Positions 1-12,181 of a stretch of DNA of 64,000 bases are shown here, one piece after another. Source of the stretch: Corythucha ciliata. Taxonomy: Eukaryota > Arthropoda > Insecta > Hemiptera > Tingidae. Positions within the stretch are counted from its first letter, which is position 1; each line of letters begins with the position of its first letter. The notes under the pieces are model-generated. The model ran no database searches. It worked only from the letters and a program-made list of their open reading frames with translations, and was not told the origin of the DNA. The stretch covers positions 12,772,001-12,836,000 of the forward strand of contig CM075941.1 in the NCBI GenBank assembly GCA_038030265.1, in the 5' to 3' direction. The translations under genes and the position numbers were made by a program.

Positions 1-960
1 CCGTGAAAATGTCTCAGAAAAAACCGTGAAATAACGCATTTTTGATTTACTAATTCAATTTCGGCCAGCACAGGGCATCATCGCCTAACCGCGAATTGGT
101 GCGTTCTGTCAATTTCAGCCGCAAAAGAGCAAGCAGTTTCCCTCAATTTGACCTGTGGATGAACGCTATTTCTCAATTTTAGTCACGACAATGCCACCAA
201 TCAACAACAAACGGAGACAAATTTGTCCAATGTTGTTTCCCTTAATTTTAGCCGAAAATTAGTGCTTTTTCTCAATTCTGTCTTGAGCAATATTTTCCCC
301 CCTTAAAATTTTAGCCGTGACAAGGTCCACATAATCCGTAAGCTAGCTGAATTTTATTAATTTTGACCCGGACGCTGCATCGCAAAACCTTGAAATGGGT
401 GTTTTTCTCGATTTTAGTCGTGAATAAGCGCTTTTTCAAAAATGTATGCGCTAAAGTCGCGCTCTATCTCAATTTTACCCGCAAACTTGCATATGTATGT
501 ATACAAACGGTCAATTAGCACTTTTTCGCAATGTCTACCGAGATGTTGGTTCGAGATACCCCGAACTGGCGCCTTTTCTCAATTTTACCTGCGTGAATGA
601 GCTTTATTTCTCAATTTTAGTCGTGTAAAGAGCGCTATGTATACACCGTGAGTTAGCGTATTTTCTTATGGCGTTTTCTATTCATTGCAATGCATTTGTG
701 TGGTGTAAGTTTTCCCACCCGTCCTCTCTGAATTGAAACATAATTTTGTTTATGGAGAGGACGCTGCACTACATTTGTGTAGAGTTGAATGGAAATCGCT
801 ATTAATTTCTGCCCGGACTTTGCATCGCGAGACCGCAGATTGGTGTGTTTTCTAAATTTCAACCGCGAATAATGAGATTTATTTCTCAAGTTTAACTTAA
901 ATCAGGGCTATTTCTCAATTTAAGCTGTGAATGAGTGTTTTTTCTCAGTCTTAGCCGCAA
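1..960 (-). repeat. Degenerate minisatellite array, family A
   Basis: Tandem, diverged copies of a monomer of about 28-32 bp. On the + strand it reads approximately TCTCAATTTTAGCCGC then GAATTAGCGCTTTT. It runs in from the left edge of the window. Monomers vary in length and identity, so the period is only approximate. No gene is supported inside; the short open frames here arise because the repeat period is close to a multiple of three. Confidence 0.8.
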
Positions 961-1211
961 AATGTCCTTTTCTTGATCAGTGAACAGATCTGTGCCTGGC
1001 TGCCCACCCCTTGATCACGGCCGGGCTACACCTCTGATCGGCGACGCTAATTAACAACGTCTAGGACAGATAGAAACAACTGGAAATGTGTCAGAGTGAT
1101 GTAGAAACGATGCTGTATCGCCACAGTATGGACGCCGTCTTAGACGTTCTAAAACGACAAGAAATTGTTCAATTCAAGTTTCTAGCCCTTTCAATACGTT
1201 TTCTGTTTTAT
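960..1211. other. Non-coding single-copy-looking stretch
   Basis: Moderately G+C-balanced sequence between the first family A array and a small MITE. No coding signal, RNA gene or clear repeat was seen. Confidence 0.4.
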
Positions 1212-1214
1212 TTA

Positions 1215-1349
1215 TGGTGAATTTCACCACCTGGAGTTAGGTTAGTGTTACCAAACCCTAACATTGTTTACAAAAAATGGAACGCCTTTTTTTCGTTAAT
1301 TATGAGTTATTGTAACTCAAACCTTAAATCTCGGTGGTGAAATCCACCA
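1215..1349. mobile_element. 135-bp MITE with TTA target-site duplication
   Basis: The ends form imperfect terminal inverted repeats of about 38 bp. The left end begins TGGTGAATTTCACCACC and the right end, read on the other strand, begins TGGTGGATTTCACCACC. The trinucleotide TTA flanks both ends (1212-1214 and 1350-1352), as expected for the PIF/Harbinger superfamily. There is no coding capacity, so it is a non-autonomous element. The superfamily is inferred from TSD length alone. Confidence 0.7.
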
Positions 1350-1352
1350 TTA

Positions 1353-3129
1353 AGCGAATAAATTTCGATTATAAATAAATATCCTCGAGAATACTATGCA
1401 GGTCACGAACACTTGAACACGTTGATTAGGCTCTTTGAAATGAACCCCCCCCCCTCTTTCCTACCAAGTATGGTCTGCACAATTAAAGGAGAAGCTGTTT
1501 GCTTCTGGATGGGTGGGGCGCAGTGGGGGTCTAGGTCGATGAAACGGTCAAAGATGAGCGGAAGAGCGGCTAGGCGAGGCGTATATAAACACACCAAGAG
1601 CGGCAAATGAAAACTCCTCCCTTCAACCCCATCCCCCCACCCTCATCCAGTACCATTTTCATTTGCCCTCGAGTCGCTCTCGTTTTTCGGCAGAATGGGA
1701 TGAATGAAGGATACGGGGAAGAACTGTTAAACAGAAGGGCTTGAAGAGGGAAAATACTCAATTGAAATTAATTTGCCGACTGCTAATTCGCTATTTATTT
1801 CGCTCTCCGTTCAGTGCGGGGAAAGGTCTGTGCTCTCCCGAACCCCACAACCAAAACGTCCCCTTTTTAACCTCGAGTTTTTCTTTAGAATGTTTTGAGC
1901 ACCACCAGCGCGTACTGAATTCAAATTACGTTTTCAAAAACGCACAGTACGCTGCCGTTCAGCCAAACGATAATTTCAACCAAAGGCTATACAGTCACCC
2001 GTGTGACCGAGCAGACTTAAAGGCCGTAGCCTATCTTCAAAACGCTCCATCGTGTGTCCCTGAAAACGTTCAATTCTCCTTCTATTTCAAAAAACGACAA
2101 GTAAGACAGTCTAAAACTCCAAATTTATGCTAATCACGACCATATTTTTGCTTTTTATGAATATAACCCTCTGCCACGAGAGAATTCATTTCTCCCCCTA
2201 TTAATTTGCGTTAAAAGAGAACGAAATTCCTCTGGTAGGAAAGCCTTTCCACTGAATTCATTGCTTTCTAAAAGGGCTTGTCGACCCCGCCCCACCCACC
2301 CAAACGCCACTACATTCAACCCGAAGCCGTTGGGAAACATTCATTGTGCTTAAGAAGGAAAAGGCAGCGGTGGAGGAGGTGAAGTAGCTGTAAAGACCAT
2401 TCGAGTGTCTCAGAGAACAGTTTGAAACGTTGTTTGGAGTGCACCCTGTTGGGGGGGGGGTGGAGGGGAGGCATGTAAACTCCACTCTGAGCCAAATGAG
2501 GATTTTCAGTATTAAAAGACCAATCGAAAGTTCTCTTTTTTCGAATTTCAGGTTATAATATTACCTTCCTGGACGCCGGTGAAAGGAAATTCTTTGCCTT
2601 TTTTTTTTTTTTTTTTTTTTTTGCGTGTTTCAACAGTGTGACGGATTGTCGTTGAAACAAAGCTGAACCAACAAACCCTTTTACGGCAACCTTTCCATCA
2701 GGCGTGTAATAATAAATGCTACATCCCCCCCCCCAGCACCTCTCACAACACATCCCATCCGGAGGTTTTCAACCTCCTTTTCATCACGGCCTCCAGTCAC
2801 TTGTGTTGTGAACGTGGGGGAGGGGGGACAAAGTCTTTGGTGAAACTTGCCTTTTCCCTTCCCTAGCGTTTTGATCGATGAAGAGCGATGCGAGCAGGGT
2901 ACTACGTAACATTCTATTATTAAAGAAAAATAACGCCCGCCAATGTTCCGGGGTCTGACTGTCATTTGTTAAGCAAACGCCTGTTTTTAAACCGACAGGA
3001 AATTAATATTCTCCGGGGCTAAACGTGTGTATAGTTTCCTCGGAATAAATTGTCAGTATTTGAAGTCAATTTTATATTATACGACGACAGAGCAGTTCAC
3101 GTGGCTCTCCCACGTACAACCCGCGTCAC
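1353..3129. other. Non-coding intergenic or intronic stretch
   Basis: It holds homopolymer tracts (a C run near 1447, a G run near 2450, a T run of about 20 near 2600, a C run near 2725) in otherwise unremarkable sequence. The longest open frame (1741-2133, 130 codons) has no recognisable domain, low-complexity biased composition and no supporting context, so I do not call it a gene. Confidence 0.5.
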
Positions 3130-5115
3130 ACCGCTTTCTCAACGCAAATGCGCGGTTAAAATTGAGAAAACTTTAATTCGCGATTTCTGGGGTCAACTTG
3201 GTGGCTAAAAAAGAGGAAAAGCGCTAATTCATTGCTGAAATTGTGAAACGTGCTAATTCACCGTTATTGGATCGAGTCCGCAACTGAATAAAAACGCTCG
3301 TTCAACGCTAAAAATGAAAAAACAACTAAATTGCTTCTAAAATAGTGAAAATCACCAAATCTCCAATCACATTGAGAAAAAACGCTAAATCACAGCTAAA
3401 ATTGATGAACAAATTTTCAATTTCACCAGAACTCGAAGGTAATGGAGATAAATTGCCACAAAATTACATCATTCGGTGCTAAATATCTGCGACATTGTGA
3501 GTTTAGGGTCAAGTATCCTAAGTTTATGGTCTTGCTCTTCGCGAAATTGCCAGTCTCATCATATACATATATTATATTATGTGTGTGCTACGGACCCAGG
3601 GCTACAGCCTGCCTCGACAGTACACGAAGACTGACCACAGAAGACAGGCCACGGAAATACAGCACTCTGACAATGAGCCGAAAATCTGTGGAATGGCCAC
3701 TTTCGGCTTTAATCATCGATGAAATTACTGTAGTTTCCGATATTACTTTTGCAGAATTGTCAGTTTTTTTTGTTTTTTTCGAGTTTCGGGAATCTTTAAT
3801 AGTGACTGCGAAACGCCGGACTGGCCGGCCACAGCAGGGCTCTAAGCCCAAGGGTGGCCAACCCAGGCGGGCCATTCACAATGGTCCACATATAGCCTTA
3901 GTGGTAAATTATCCCCCTCGCCCCTCGGATTTTTGTGCATTGAGAAAAATAACTGCGATTCACGGACAGAAGTGTGAATAAGTGCTAAATCACGGATAAA
4001 ATTAAGAAAAATACAAAGATAATTCGCGAGGTAGAACGTTACTTCACGGCTAAAATTGATGAAAAGCTCTAAAGTCGCGGATAAAGTGTAACAAAAAAAC
4101 AGTAATTCGCGTTTGAAATACACGAAACGCGCTAATTCACGGATAAAATAATGAAAAATCGATAATTCACCAAGGTTTTGAGAAAAAGCGCTAATTCACG
4201 CCTAAAATTACGAAAACATGAATTCTCGGCTTATTCAGAGCACAAGTTCGTGGCTCAACCTGAAAAAACGCTAATTCGTGGCTCAAAGAGAGAAAAAACA
4301 GCTAATTCGCTGGTAAAATTAAGAAAAAGTGCTAATTCACGGATGAAATTGGGGAAAATCACTATTTAGCGGCTAAAATCACGTATTCACGGCTAAAATG
4401 GAGAATAAATTGTGAAAAAAAAAGAGGCTAGAATGCAAACGACAATTTCCAGTTTCTGAAGGCACTGCGAAAAAACGCTAATCCGCAGCGAAAAGATAAA
4501 CAAATCGCTAACTCGCAGCCAAAAGTAAGAAGTGAACAAAAGTTGCTAATTAATGGATGAAATTGAGAAAATTCCCTAATTCGCAAAATTATGATAAATC
4601 GCTAATTCACGGATAAAATGGTAATTCGCGACTAAATTCTGAAGGCAACTTCGAGGCTGAACTAAATCGCTAAAATCCACGGCTACATCAGGTTAATGCG
4701 CTAATTCGGGGTTGTAAAATCCATAAAAAGCATTAATTCGCAGCGAAAATTGGGAAACAAAACTCTCATTGATGGCTCACTATGAGGCAACAATTAGGAG
4801 AAACGTTAATTCACGGCTGAAATAAAGAAAAATGGCTACTTATGGGGTTAAATTGAGAACATTTTTGCTATTTCACAGAAATAAATTGAGTAAATGGCAA
4901 GTCGCGAATTCCAGAGCCAACTTTGTGGCTAAAAGTAGAAAAGTAGAAAAAGCGCTAACTCACGGGTAAAATCGCTCATTAGCGGCTCAAATCAGGAAAA
5001 ACATAAATTCATTGCGAGAAAAATCGCTAATTCCTTGCTAAAATGGAGACAAATCGTTAATTCGCGGCAATGGAGACAAATCGCTAATTCACCGATGAAA
5101 TTGACAAACTGTGTT
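3130..5115 (+). repeat. Degenerate minisatellite array, family A (forward orientation)
   Basis: Diverged tandem copies of CGCTAATTCACGGCTAAAAT followed by TGAGAAAAA, about 29-30 bp, in the orientation opposite to the array at position 1. It is interrupted between about 3460 and 3960 by different sequence, part of which resembles family G. An open frame at 4178-4369 encodes a crude peptide repeat rich in K-x-ANSR-x-KL, which is simply the translated monomer and not evidence of a gene. The same reasoning removes the 179-codon frame at 3442-3981. Confidence 0.85.
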
Positions 5116-5299
5116 ACTTATAATGTTGTTTAAGTTATTGAACAGGTCCCAAGTGCGTTTTATTCGGAGTGTCACGGCCTTTTGCTAAGATCAAAGTGTT
5201 GTGTTCAATGGGGGGGGGGGGCGAGAATGTGTGGGCCGCCTGAGTTCTTACAACCAGGTTTATGGCCCACGACCAAAAAAGGTTGGACGGCCCTGCTTC

Positions 5300-6530
5300 A
5301 AGTCTTCTGACGAATGGCCGTACAGCTGCAACGTTTTAAAGGTGAATACCCGCGAAATTGGAATTTTCCTGGCTGAATATTCACCGCTTTTGCAAGTTTC
5401 ACGTCCTAATTTCAGCGAAACTACAAGTTTCAGGGCCTTTTGGATGTGACACCTGGCCATACCAGCCCCTACCGCGCCGTTAACACTTGACTAAAGAATT
5501 TGAATTTGATACTTTATTCGCAAATTAAAAATTGAGTGAGTTTGTATGTTCGCGGTTCCTAATTTGAGCTGAGTTACAAGTTTCCTAGCTGAATACAAGC
5601 TAAATTGACAGTTTCGAGCCTTACCTCTTGCGTAATTGTAAGATTCGAACCTCGGAACCCAGACCAGCGAGCCCGACTATAGCGGCTCATACGTCGTATC
5701 CCCAACAAAATCACAACATTTTGGAGGCAAATATGCCTAAAAATGGATGTTTTCAGGCACAATTTTCACAAAATCGAAAGTTTCAGGGCCTAATTCGAGC
5801 CGAAAGATGGGCTATCGGGCCCCGATCGCACCCACACCCTGACGAATAGTTTGGCGGTGTTTTTCGAAGCGGCGGATCCAATAGAGGCCAGCCGGCCCTA
5901 ACAGAGCCTAGAGCCTGACGACTACCAAGGAAATTGGAAGTCCCGTGGCCAAAAACCCGCGGCAATATACGACTTTCTGGTCTTCATTCCTGCGAAATTG
6001 CATGTTTTGCGTCTTAATTTCTGTGGATATGCTAATTTCGGGGCTTAATTTCAACAAAAAAGTCGTACAAAAGAAGTCAATGGTTCCCGATTTTTGTGAG
6101 ATAGCAAGTTTCGGGGCCTGTTTTACAAGTAGCCGCTTCCCTCCGTGGTCCAGGGATCACCCAAAGCTTGATAAACAACCGCAAAATTACATCATCCGGT
6201 GCTAAATATTAGTGAATTCCTGTCAGGGTCTTAATTTCAGTGAATTAACCAGTTTAGACGTCTTAATTCAAGCAATATTGCCAGTTTTTTTACGTATTAT
6301 TATTATTATTATTATTTTTTTTTTTTTTTTTTTTTTGGTCCGTCCAGTGGCGGCAGAATCCAGGCTAGACAACGGCGCCATATTCCTGACGAATACCAAC
6401 GAAATTGGACGTTTCCTGGCTGAATATACGAGCGACAACTGGATATTTCGGGTCTTAATTTCGGAGATATTGCACATTTTGCGTTTTAATATCAGAAAAG
6501 TTGCCAGTTTTTGAGCCTTTTTTGTATATA
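5300..6530. repeat. Degenerate array, family G
   Basis: Loose repetition of segments like AAGTTTCAGGGCCTAATTTC followed by AGCGAAATTGC and CCTGACGAATACC. Units are longer and more irregular than in family A. It contains an ATT trinucleotide run ending in about 20 T (near 6296-6336). No gene is supported. Confidence 0.6.
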
Positions 6531-6589
6531 GTGGCCGTTCAGCGCTCGATGAAACCTGTGAACCGCAGCTCGCGCAAATAATGAATTGG

Positions 6590-7890
6590 CCTATTTTTAG
6601 GGCACCAATCAAATCGTCTGCATTTTAGCCATTTTTAAGGCTTGGAGGCTCAGTTTCTCCATTTTTGAAGAACGAATGACAAGTTTCTCCATTTCCCGGA
6701 CACGACGACTGGTACGTTACCTAAGTCATTTTTATAGGGCGTGATTAGTCAATCAAGCAATTTTGTAGCGCGAGAGTTGTCAGTTCATCCAGTCCTTGAG
6801 GAGCATGTAACGAATGTTACATGCTCCTCCACATGTTACATGTGGTGGTGGGGGGGGGTCGAGCAATTGGTAAGATGAAGTTAGCACTTTCCACATGCTC
6901 GGTGCGCAAACGCCAGTCGTCGGTTTATCGTTTTAAGGGCGCGACTAGCTATGTTTGGCTATTTTTTGGGTGCAGATAGCCTGCACTTTGAAGGCGTGAA
7001 TCGTCAGTAGTCTCTGTAGAGAGTGAATGAAGCGCAAACTTATTTGGGCATTTTTAGACCGTGTATTGCTAATACATACGACTATGCCATTTTTAGGGCG
7101 TAAATAGCCAAATTTGCTGTTTTTTGGACACAAAATCGTCAGTTTAGACATTTTTGACGCGCGAGTGATCGATTTTACCATTCTCAGGTCAGAAATTATC
7201 TTAGCTAAGGGCTTTTCAGAACACGAATCGTCAGTTTAACCATTTATAGGCCGCGTAGAGTCAGTTTTACCAATTTTAGGGCCAAATGGGGGGGGGGATA
7301 GCCAGTATATGGTCATTTTTACTGTGATATAATCAGGGCACAAATCGTCACTTTTGTAATTTTTGGGGTCCTAATGATCAGTTTTGCCGTTTAGAGGCGA
7401 ATTACCGGTATGACGGCTATTTTAAGAGCGAGATATTGCCATTTTAGCTATTTTCTAGGTGCGATTGACCAGTTTGGCCATTTTTAGAAAAGGGATCGTC
7501 TGTTTAGGCATTTTCAAGGCCTGAATCATTTGTTAAGCTATTTTTTCATGGCGTATAGAGTCAGTTTGCCGATTTATAGAGCGCAAATAGTACGGAAAAC
7601 CAAGGCAAATTCACGAACACCACACTTCTATTCCCGTAGAGAACGTGGAAGTAAAATGATCAGTTTGGCCATTTTTGGCGTGCGAATGATCGATTTGGCC
7701 ATTTGCAGAGCAGGAATAATCTATTCAGGCGCTTTCAGGGCGCGAATCGTCAGTTCATATATTTTTATGGATCGTATATAAGTCTGTTTGGCCATTTTTA
7801 AAACGGGAATCGCCAGTTTGGCTATTTCTAGCGCACAAGTAGTCAGAGTAGCATTTGCAATACAGTTTTGCTATTTGTAGGGTGCATAAA
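6590..7890 (+). repeat. Degenerate minisatellite array, family B
   Basis: About 30-bp monomers resembling GCCATTTTTAGGGCGCGAAT followed by CGTCAGTTTG, strongly diverged. The reverse orientation of the same family occurs at 17750, 32790, 62750 and 63850. A perfect 14-bp-stem hairpin (6798-6829) and a G run (near 6850) interrupt it. No coding signal. Confidence 0.8.
6798..6829. repeat. Perfect hairpin, 14-bp stem and 4-nt loop
   Basis: GAGGAGCATGTAAC, loop GAAT, then GTTACATGCTCCTC. It is followed immediately by a second short palindrome around ACATGTTACATGT. No T-run follows, so there is no reason to call it a terminator. Confidence 0.8.
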
Positions 7891-10265
7891 AACAGAATGT
7901 TTTAGCGGACGACCGTTCTCGGCTTTTTAGCTGAGTTGAAATCAACAACTTTTCAACCCTCATCGTCCCCCACCCTTCCCCCCAACGCCACAATTACTTA
8001 AAAAGTTTTCTCTAAGTTGTTTGATTTTCTTACGAGAGGCTTAAAAGGCATTACGTAGAGGGTGAGGGAAGCATTAGTTAACTTTAGCGGTTCGGGGGCT
8101 TTATTTCTGTAATTGACCTTTTCTCTTGCTGATCTATAATCTGCTTAAGATCGACTGAAGTAAAAGTTTCTTCCTGCGCTGTTTTTCTGTTGTTCCCGAA
8201 GCTCAATACCCGGTAAACCTATATATATGGGGAGGGGAGGTGTATCTAGGTATTGGTAATATATTGCCACTGAACAACCTTCCAATTCAATGCGAGTATA
8301 TAGAACTCTATACCTTTTCGAACGATGTTCTGCCCCTCCCCCACCCAACACAACGCCATTAATCTGCCTTTAAGGGCTTCGACACATCGTTTAAAACCTC
8401 TGTCTAATATTCAAACTTGTACTTTCTCTTCTATACCATAGGGCGTTGTTCCTTTCTTCACTCCAGTGTTATCTCGCTTGAAACGCTTCAGGAGGGGGGG
8501 GGTGTCCTTGATTAATTAACGGATAACGCGGGTAAGTTCATCACCGGCTTTTCCCCTTAATTAAAACTTAAATAACTTTTGATTCTATATCAAAAACTGT
8601 ATGATGGAGTTTCAGAGTTGTGTCGATATATAAGTACAAAAGTCAAACACTTCTGAACGTGAGAGTTTTGTTTTACTTTTAAAGTCAAACCCTTAACTGT
8701 GAAAGGGAGGTGTGTGTGTGCGGTATCGGCCCCCACCCTCGACGCCATAAAATAGTAGTTTTAATCCCCCGCGAATTAATCATTTATCGAGTGTGATGTT
8801 TCCTTCAAAGTTTTGCGCTTACCGCACCTCTGCTATACAGTCGAGTTCCGATCGTTTGCGAGAAAAGTCATTTCGATGTAGAGAGCGCCCACCCCCACCC
8901 CATCGTGCGTGGTCTCGCGATTTTCCTATATGCTTAAAAATGAAATTGACTTTGCAACATACAAGTTTCTAAATAGACGACTGGGTAAATAGTTGGGGAG
9001 GGGGGGGCGTTCTTTGACTGCTGCATTGAGTACTCCAGCCAATGACGCTGTCGAGCGTGTTAAGGGTTGCATCGACTTGTCATCTCAGTCCCTTTATTCA
9101 GTCACTTTATTGTGTCAATCAGTCCCATTCATTCGACTATGGTGTGTGTGTGTGTATGTTTGAGAGAGCGAGATTGTGAGAGAGAATGACCAGTCGGCAA
9201 GATGTGAGAGCTAGAAGCTGGATTTCATCAGTTTCCCGCGAAAGTTTTCTAAAAGTATCCCCCCCTTCATTCCATATTTTCCTTGAAGACATTTTCCAAA
9301 GGGCATTGTTGCTAGTGGCGGTAGGTGGGGGGAAGCGGGTGAACGAGGCAAGCAAGAAAGGTATATAAAAGGATTTGTGCGAAGGGTATAAAAATCTAGA
9401 TTTTATCACTTCTGTGACACTCTATGAAACTGGCTTTTCTATCTCCTTTTCCAAGATAATAAAAACTTATCGTCGGAACGACCGAGCGTGACCACCAAGT
9501 AAAGTCGAAAATAACGCACTCGCCCAAAATTTTAAGCACCTCACCAGGTGGTAAGGGTGGGAGGGGGTTACATGCCTGCGACTTTTTGGCCTTTATGTCT
9601 CAAAAACGACGTAAGAGACTCGAAAAATGTATTAGGCGAGCGTAATACACCCCCCCCCCTCACGGGGTGTTACATCGGTATAACCGGATTTGTTTTAGAA
9701 AATTTGCATCGCGGCTCAGAACGATCCGTGTTTAAAATTTTAAGTAAAATGCGCTTAAAGGTAGAGTAAATATTACCTTTTTGTTATTTAAACATTTGAG
9801 TTTCCCCGTTTTTAAGAGGCTTTACCCCCCACTCCCTCCACACCTTGCTTAAATTCAGTCTATCGTGAAAGCTTTCCTCCTGCGGATTTAAACAGAGCTA
9901 ATCCCCGAGGCCTGATCGTGAATTCCCTCGAGGTCTCTCTCCCTACGATGGAGTTGCACTGAATACAAGGGGTAGGATCAAGGGGCGACGGCAAATAGTA
10001 AATAATTCAGAAAAAAAAAAAAAAAAAAAATGTAAGCAAGACTCCGAGCGATTCATGCTGAAGACACCGCGGTTATGCATCTCCCACGAATCTGTCAGTT
10101 TAAACGGAAAATCGGATTTGTTGGCCAAAAACTGGGACTTTACCTGGAAATTAGTCAAGGAAGATCAAATAGACCAAATGCGAAACATTCATTGATGCTT
10201 GAACCGAATTCATTGATGATTTCAGAGGTCTAGAAGGAGCGTCCTACATCGGTGTTTTTTTAGAC
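7890..10265. other. Non-coding single-copy-looking stretch
   Basis: It contains short TG-type microsatellites near 8700 and 9140, G/C runs near 8495, 9005 and 9648, and an A run of about 20 near 10010. No frame shows a recognisable protein and no RNA gene was found. Confidence 0.5.
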
Positions 10266-10449
10266 AACATCCAATGGAAGGGATAGACAGTTTCCGGGAC
10301 TAATGTCTATTGATAGTTTCCAGGACTGGACAGTTTTGAACGACAACATTTACAGTTTTGAATGAAAAAATTGACAGTTTGAATGACGAAATTGACATTT
10401 TGCGGACGAAATTGACAGTTTCAAGGAGTAATTTGACAGTTCAGAGGAC
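10266..10449 (+). repeat. Minisatellite array, family C (left part)
   Basis: Units of about 20-24 bp resembling GACAGTTTNGAGGACGAAATT. The copia element that follows is inserted inside this array. The array resumes at 14512 in the same phase and orientation. Confidence 0.8.
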
Positions 10450-10454
10450 AAAAT

Positions 10455-10577
10455 TGTTGGTAGCAGAGTCGTGAACGAATGAAACAGAAACACTATTTTT
10501 TTATTAGGACAACAAAAAACTTGAATAAAATATGATCCATATGTTGGAGGCTGTGTACAAAATTACCCAGTCCAACA
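10455..10577 (-). repeat. Copia 3' LTR
   Basis: 123 bp, bounded by TG and CA and flanked outside by the TSD AAAAT at 10450-10454. Nearly identical to the copy at 14383-14506, with one fewer T in a T run and two substitutions. Confidence 0.95.
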
Positions 10578-10614
10578 CACCCTCCTTAATTTTGTATTTA
10601 AAAAGGGTTTAAAA

Positions 10615-11508
10615 TCAAGATGTCCCCATCTGACTTTTGAAATTTGCAAATTTGGTAGTATGAAGCGGCTTAGTGAGCAAATCAGCAAGTTGTTGGTTCG
10701 TAGGACAATATTCAACATTGATGATCTTCTTGTCGGATAGTTCTTTTATGAAATGAAATCTAACGTCAATGTGTTTACTTCTTCTGTTGAAATTTCCTTT
10801 TTTGATTAGACTTATGGCACTCTGATTATCAACTTTGATGGTCGCTCTGATAGTTTTGTTTGTCATTTCTTCATACAGGCTCTTTAAATATACAACTTCT
10901 TTAGAGCATTCCGATGCAGCGATATATTCACTCTCAGTGCTTGATGTTGCAACGATAGGCTGCTTCTTGGAACTCCAGCTTATTGGCCCACCAGCGAAAT
11001 AGATTATGTAACCCGAAGTGCTTTTTCTAGTTTCTGGATCCCCGGCGTAATCTGAGTCGCAATAAGCTGTGATTTCGTCTGTCGGATTTCGCGAATAGCG
11101 AATACCTTCATTTACTGTGCCTTTCAGGTATTTCAAGGCCCTTTTTAAGTTTAAAAGGTCATTTTCGGTAGGATTTTCGACTTTTCGACTGCTCATTCCA
11201 ACAGCGAAAGCCAAATCAGGTCGAGTTTTTGTGGATATGTACAACAAGCTGCCGACGGCTTCTCTGAAAGGAAATCCTGAGACCAAAGATTCGTTTTTCT
11301 CCGAAGGATTAAGGAAAGGTGTAGGTGCCGGCTTGCATTCTTGCATTCCATATTTGTTTAAAACTTGTTTTGCGTATTCTGCTTGACATATTTTCACACC
11401 ATCTTTTTCTTTAGCGACTTCTAGCCCGAGAAATGTTTTGGGATTTTTAACAGCACTCATTTCAAATTCTTGTGTCAGCTGAAAGAGTAATAGACGATTT
11501 CCACTCAT
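10615..11508 (-). pseudogene. Copia pol: end of reverse transcriptase plus RNase H
   Basis: A 297-codon open frame encoding the last part of a copia-type reverse transcriptase and a complete RNase H domain. RNase H degrades the RNA strand of the RNA/DNA hybrid during reverse transcription. Candidate catalytic acidic residues are D151 in YCDSDYAGD, E192 in TESEY and D227 in VDNQS. Residues 1 to about 10 do not fit the family and appear to come from the unrelated DNA spliced in upstream. The RT active site (YVDD) is absent. The frame ends just before the purine tract and 3' LTR, as expected for the pol terminus. Read as part of a single gag-pol frame in an intact copy, so the ATG at its start is probably not a real start. 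Confidence 0.9.
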
Positions 11509-11514
11509 GCGCTC

Positions 11515-12115
11515 TTCAGTCCTACTTCAACAGTTTTGCAACCCGCTTAGGCCAGGTTATGGGTTACTCTTGTCTTGTGTTGTGGAAAGTGAACTTACTT
11601 TTCTCTCATTTCCGTCAAACTAAAACCACATTTGCAGGTATTCAATTCTGATTATATTCTTCAGTCTCCGACACACGAAATGTACCGATGAAAACTCGTC
11701 GTTCCGGCGGCACCTTAACATGAAGTCCCATCATAGTTGCGCACTTATCACACGCCTTCACATGTACTTCCTCTTCTTTTTTTCCTCAATTTAGGACGTT
11801 TTCAGTCAAATGCCGGTATGGATGAGAGAAAGGGATAAATTTAGTAGCTGGATCGAAACCAGGTCGACCTGGAACGGAAGAACTCGTTCAGTCGCCGAAG
11901 CAGCAATAGTATGGCATTTTTCTGACGTTAGATGAGAAGCACGCGAAGGAAGTGTAATTGTGGACTCGAAATAAACGTAAAACTCAAAAATCATGTAGCA
12001 TTTGAAACCGAAATATACTCGTAGAAACGCTAGCAATTTGACAAAAATAAAACTGTTAAAGAGGCTCTCGGCAACTAAAAATAAACTCATAACCTGCAGT
12101 TCTAAACCTTCGCTT
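11515..12115. other. Foreign DNA replacing the RT core of the copia element
   Basis: Between the integrase end and the RT/RNase H remnant there are about 600 bp instead of the roughly 1 kb expected for linker plus RT fingers and palm, and no frame matches RT. On the minus strand an open stretch (about 11665-11785) reads as a plausible peptide with a C-x2-C pair (KACDKC). After a frame change comes C-x-C (TCKCGF) and then a consensus-like splice donor GTAAGT at 11593-11598. This may be a captured host exon, but I recognise no family. The 94-codon minus-strand frame at 11806-12090 is hydrophobic and unconvincing. Confidence 0.5.
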
Positions 12116-12181
12116 TTTTCACGGAAATCGTCTATTTTGAAATCTTGTTTTCATCACTCAAATCAAAATCAAGGTTGACAA

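Noticed and set aside
1741..2133. 130-codon open frame in single-copy DNA
   Set aside because: No motif, no splice context and no neighbouring exons; insufficient evidence for a gene.
3442..3981. 179-codon open frame
   Set aside because: It runs through diverged repeat units and low-complexity sequence, with no domain; chance open frame.
4178..4369. Peptide-repeat ORF in the family A array
   Set aside because: A monomer length close to a multiple of three keeps frames open; no start context or conservation.
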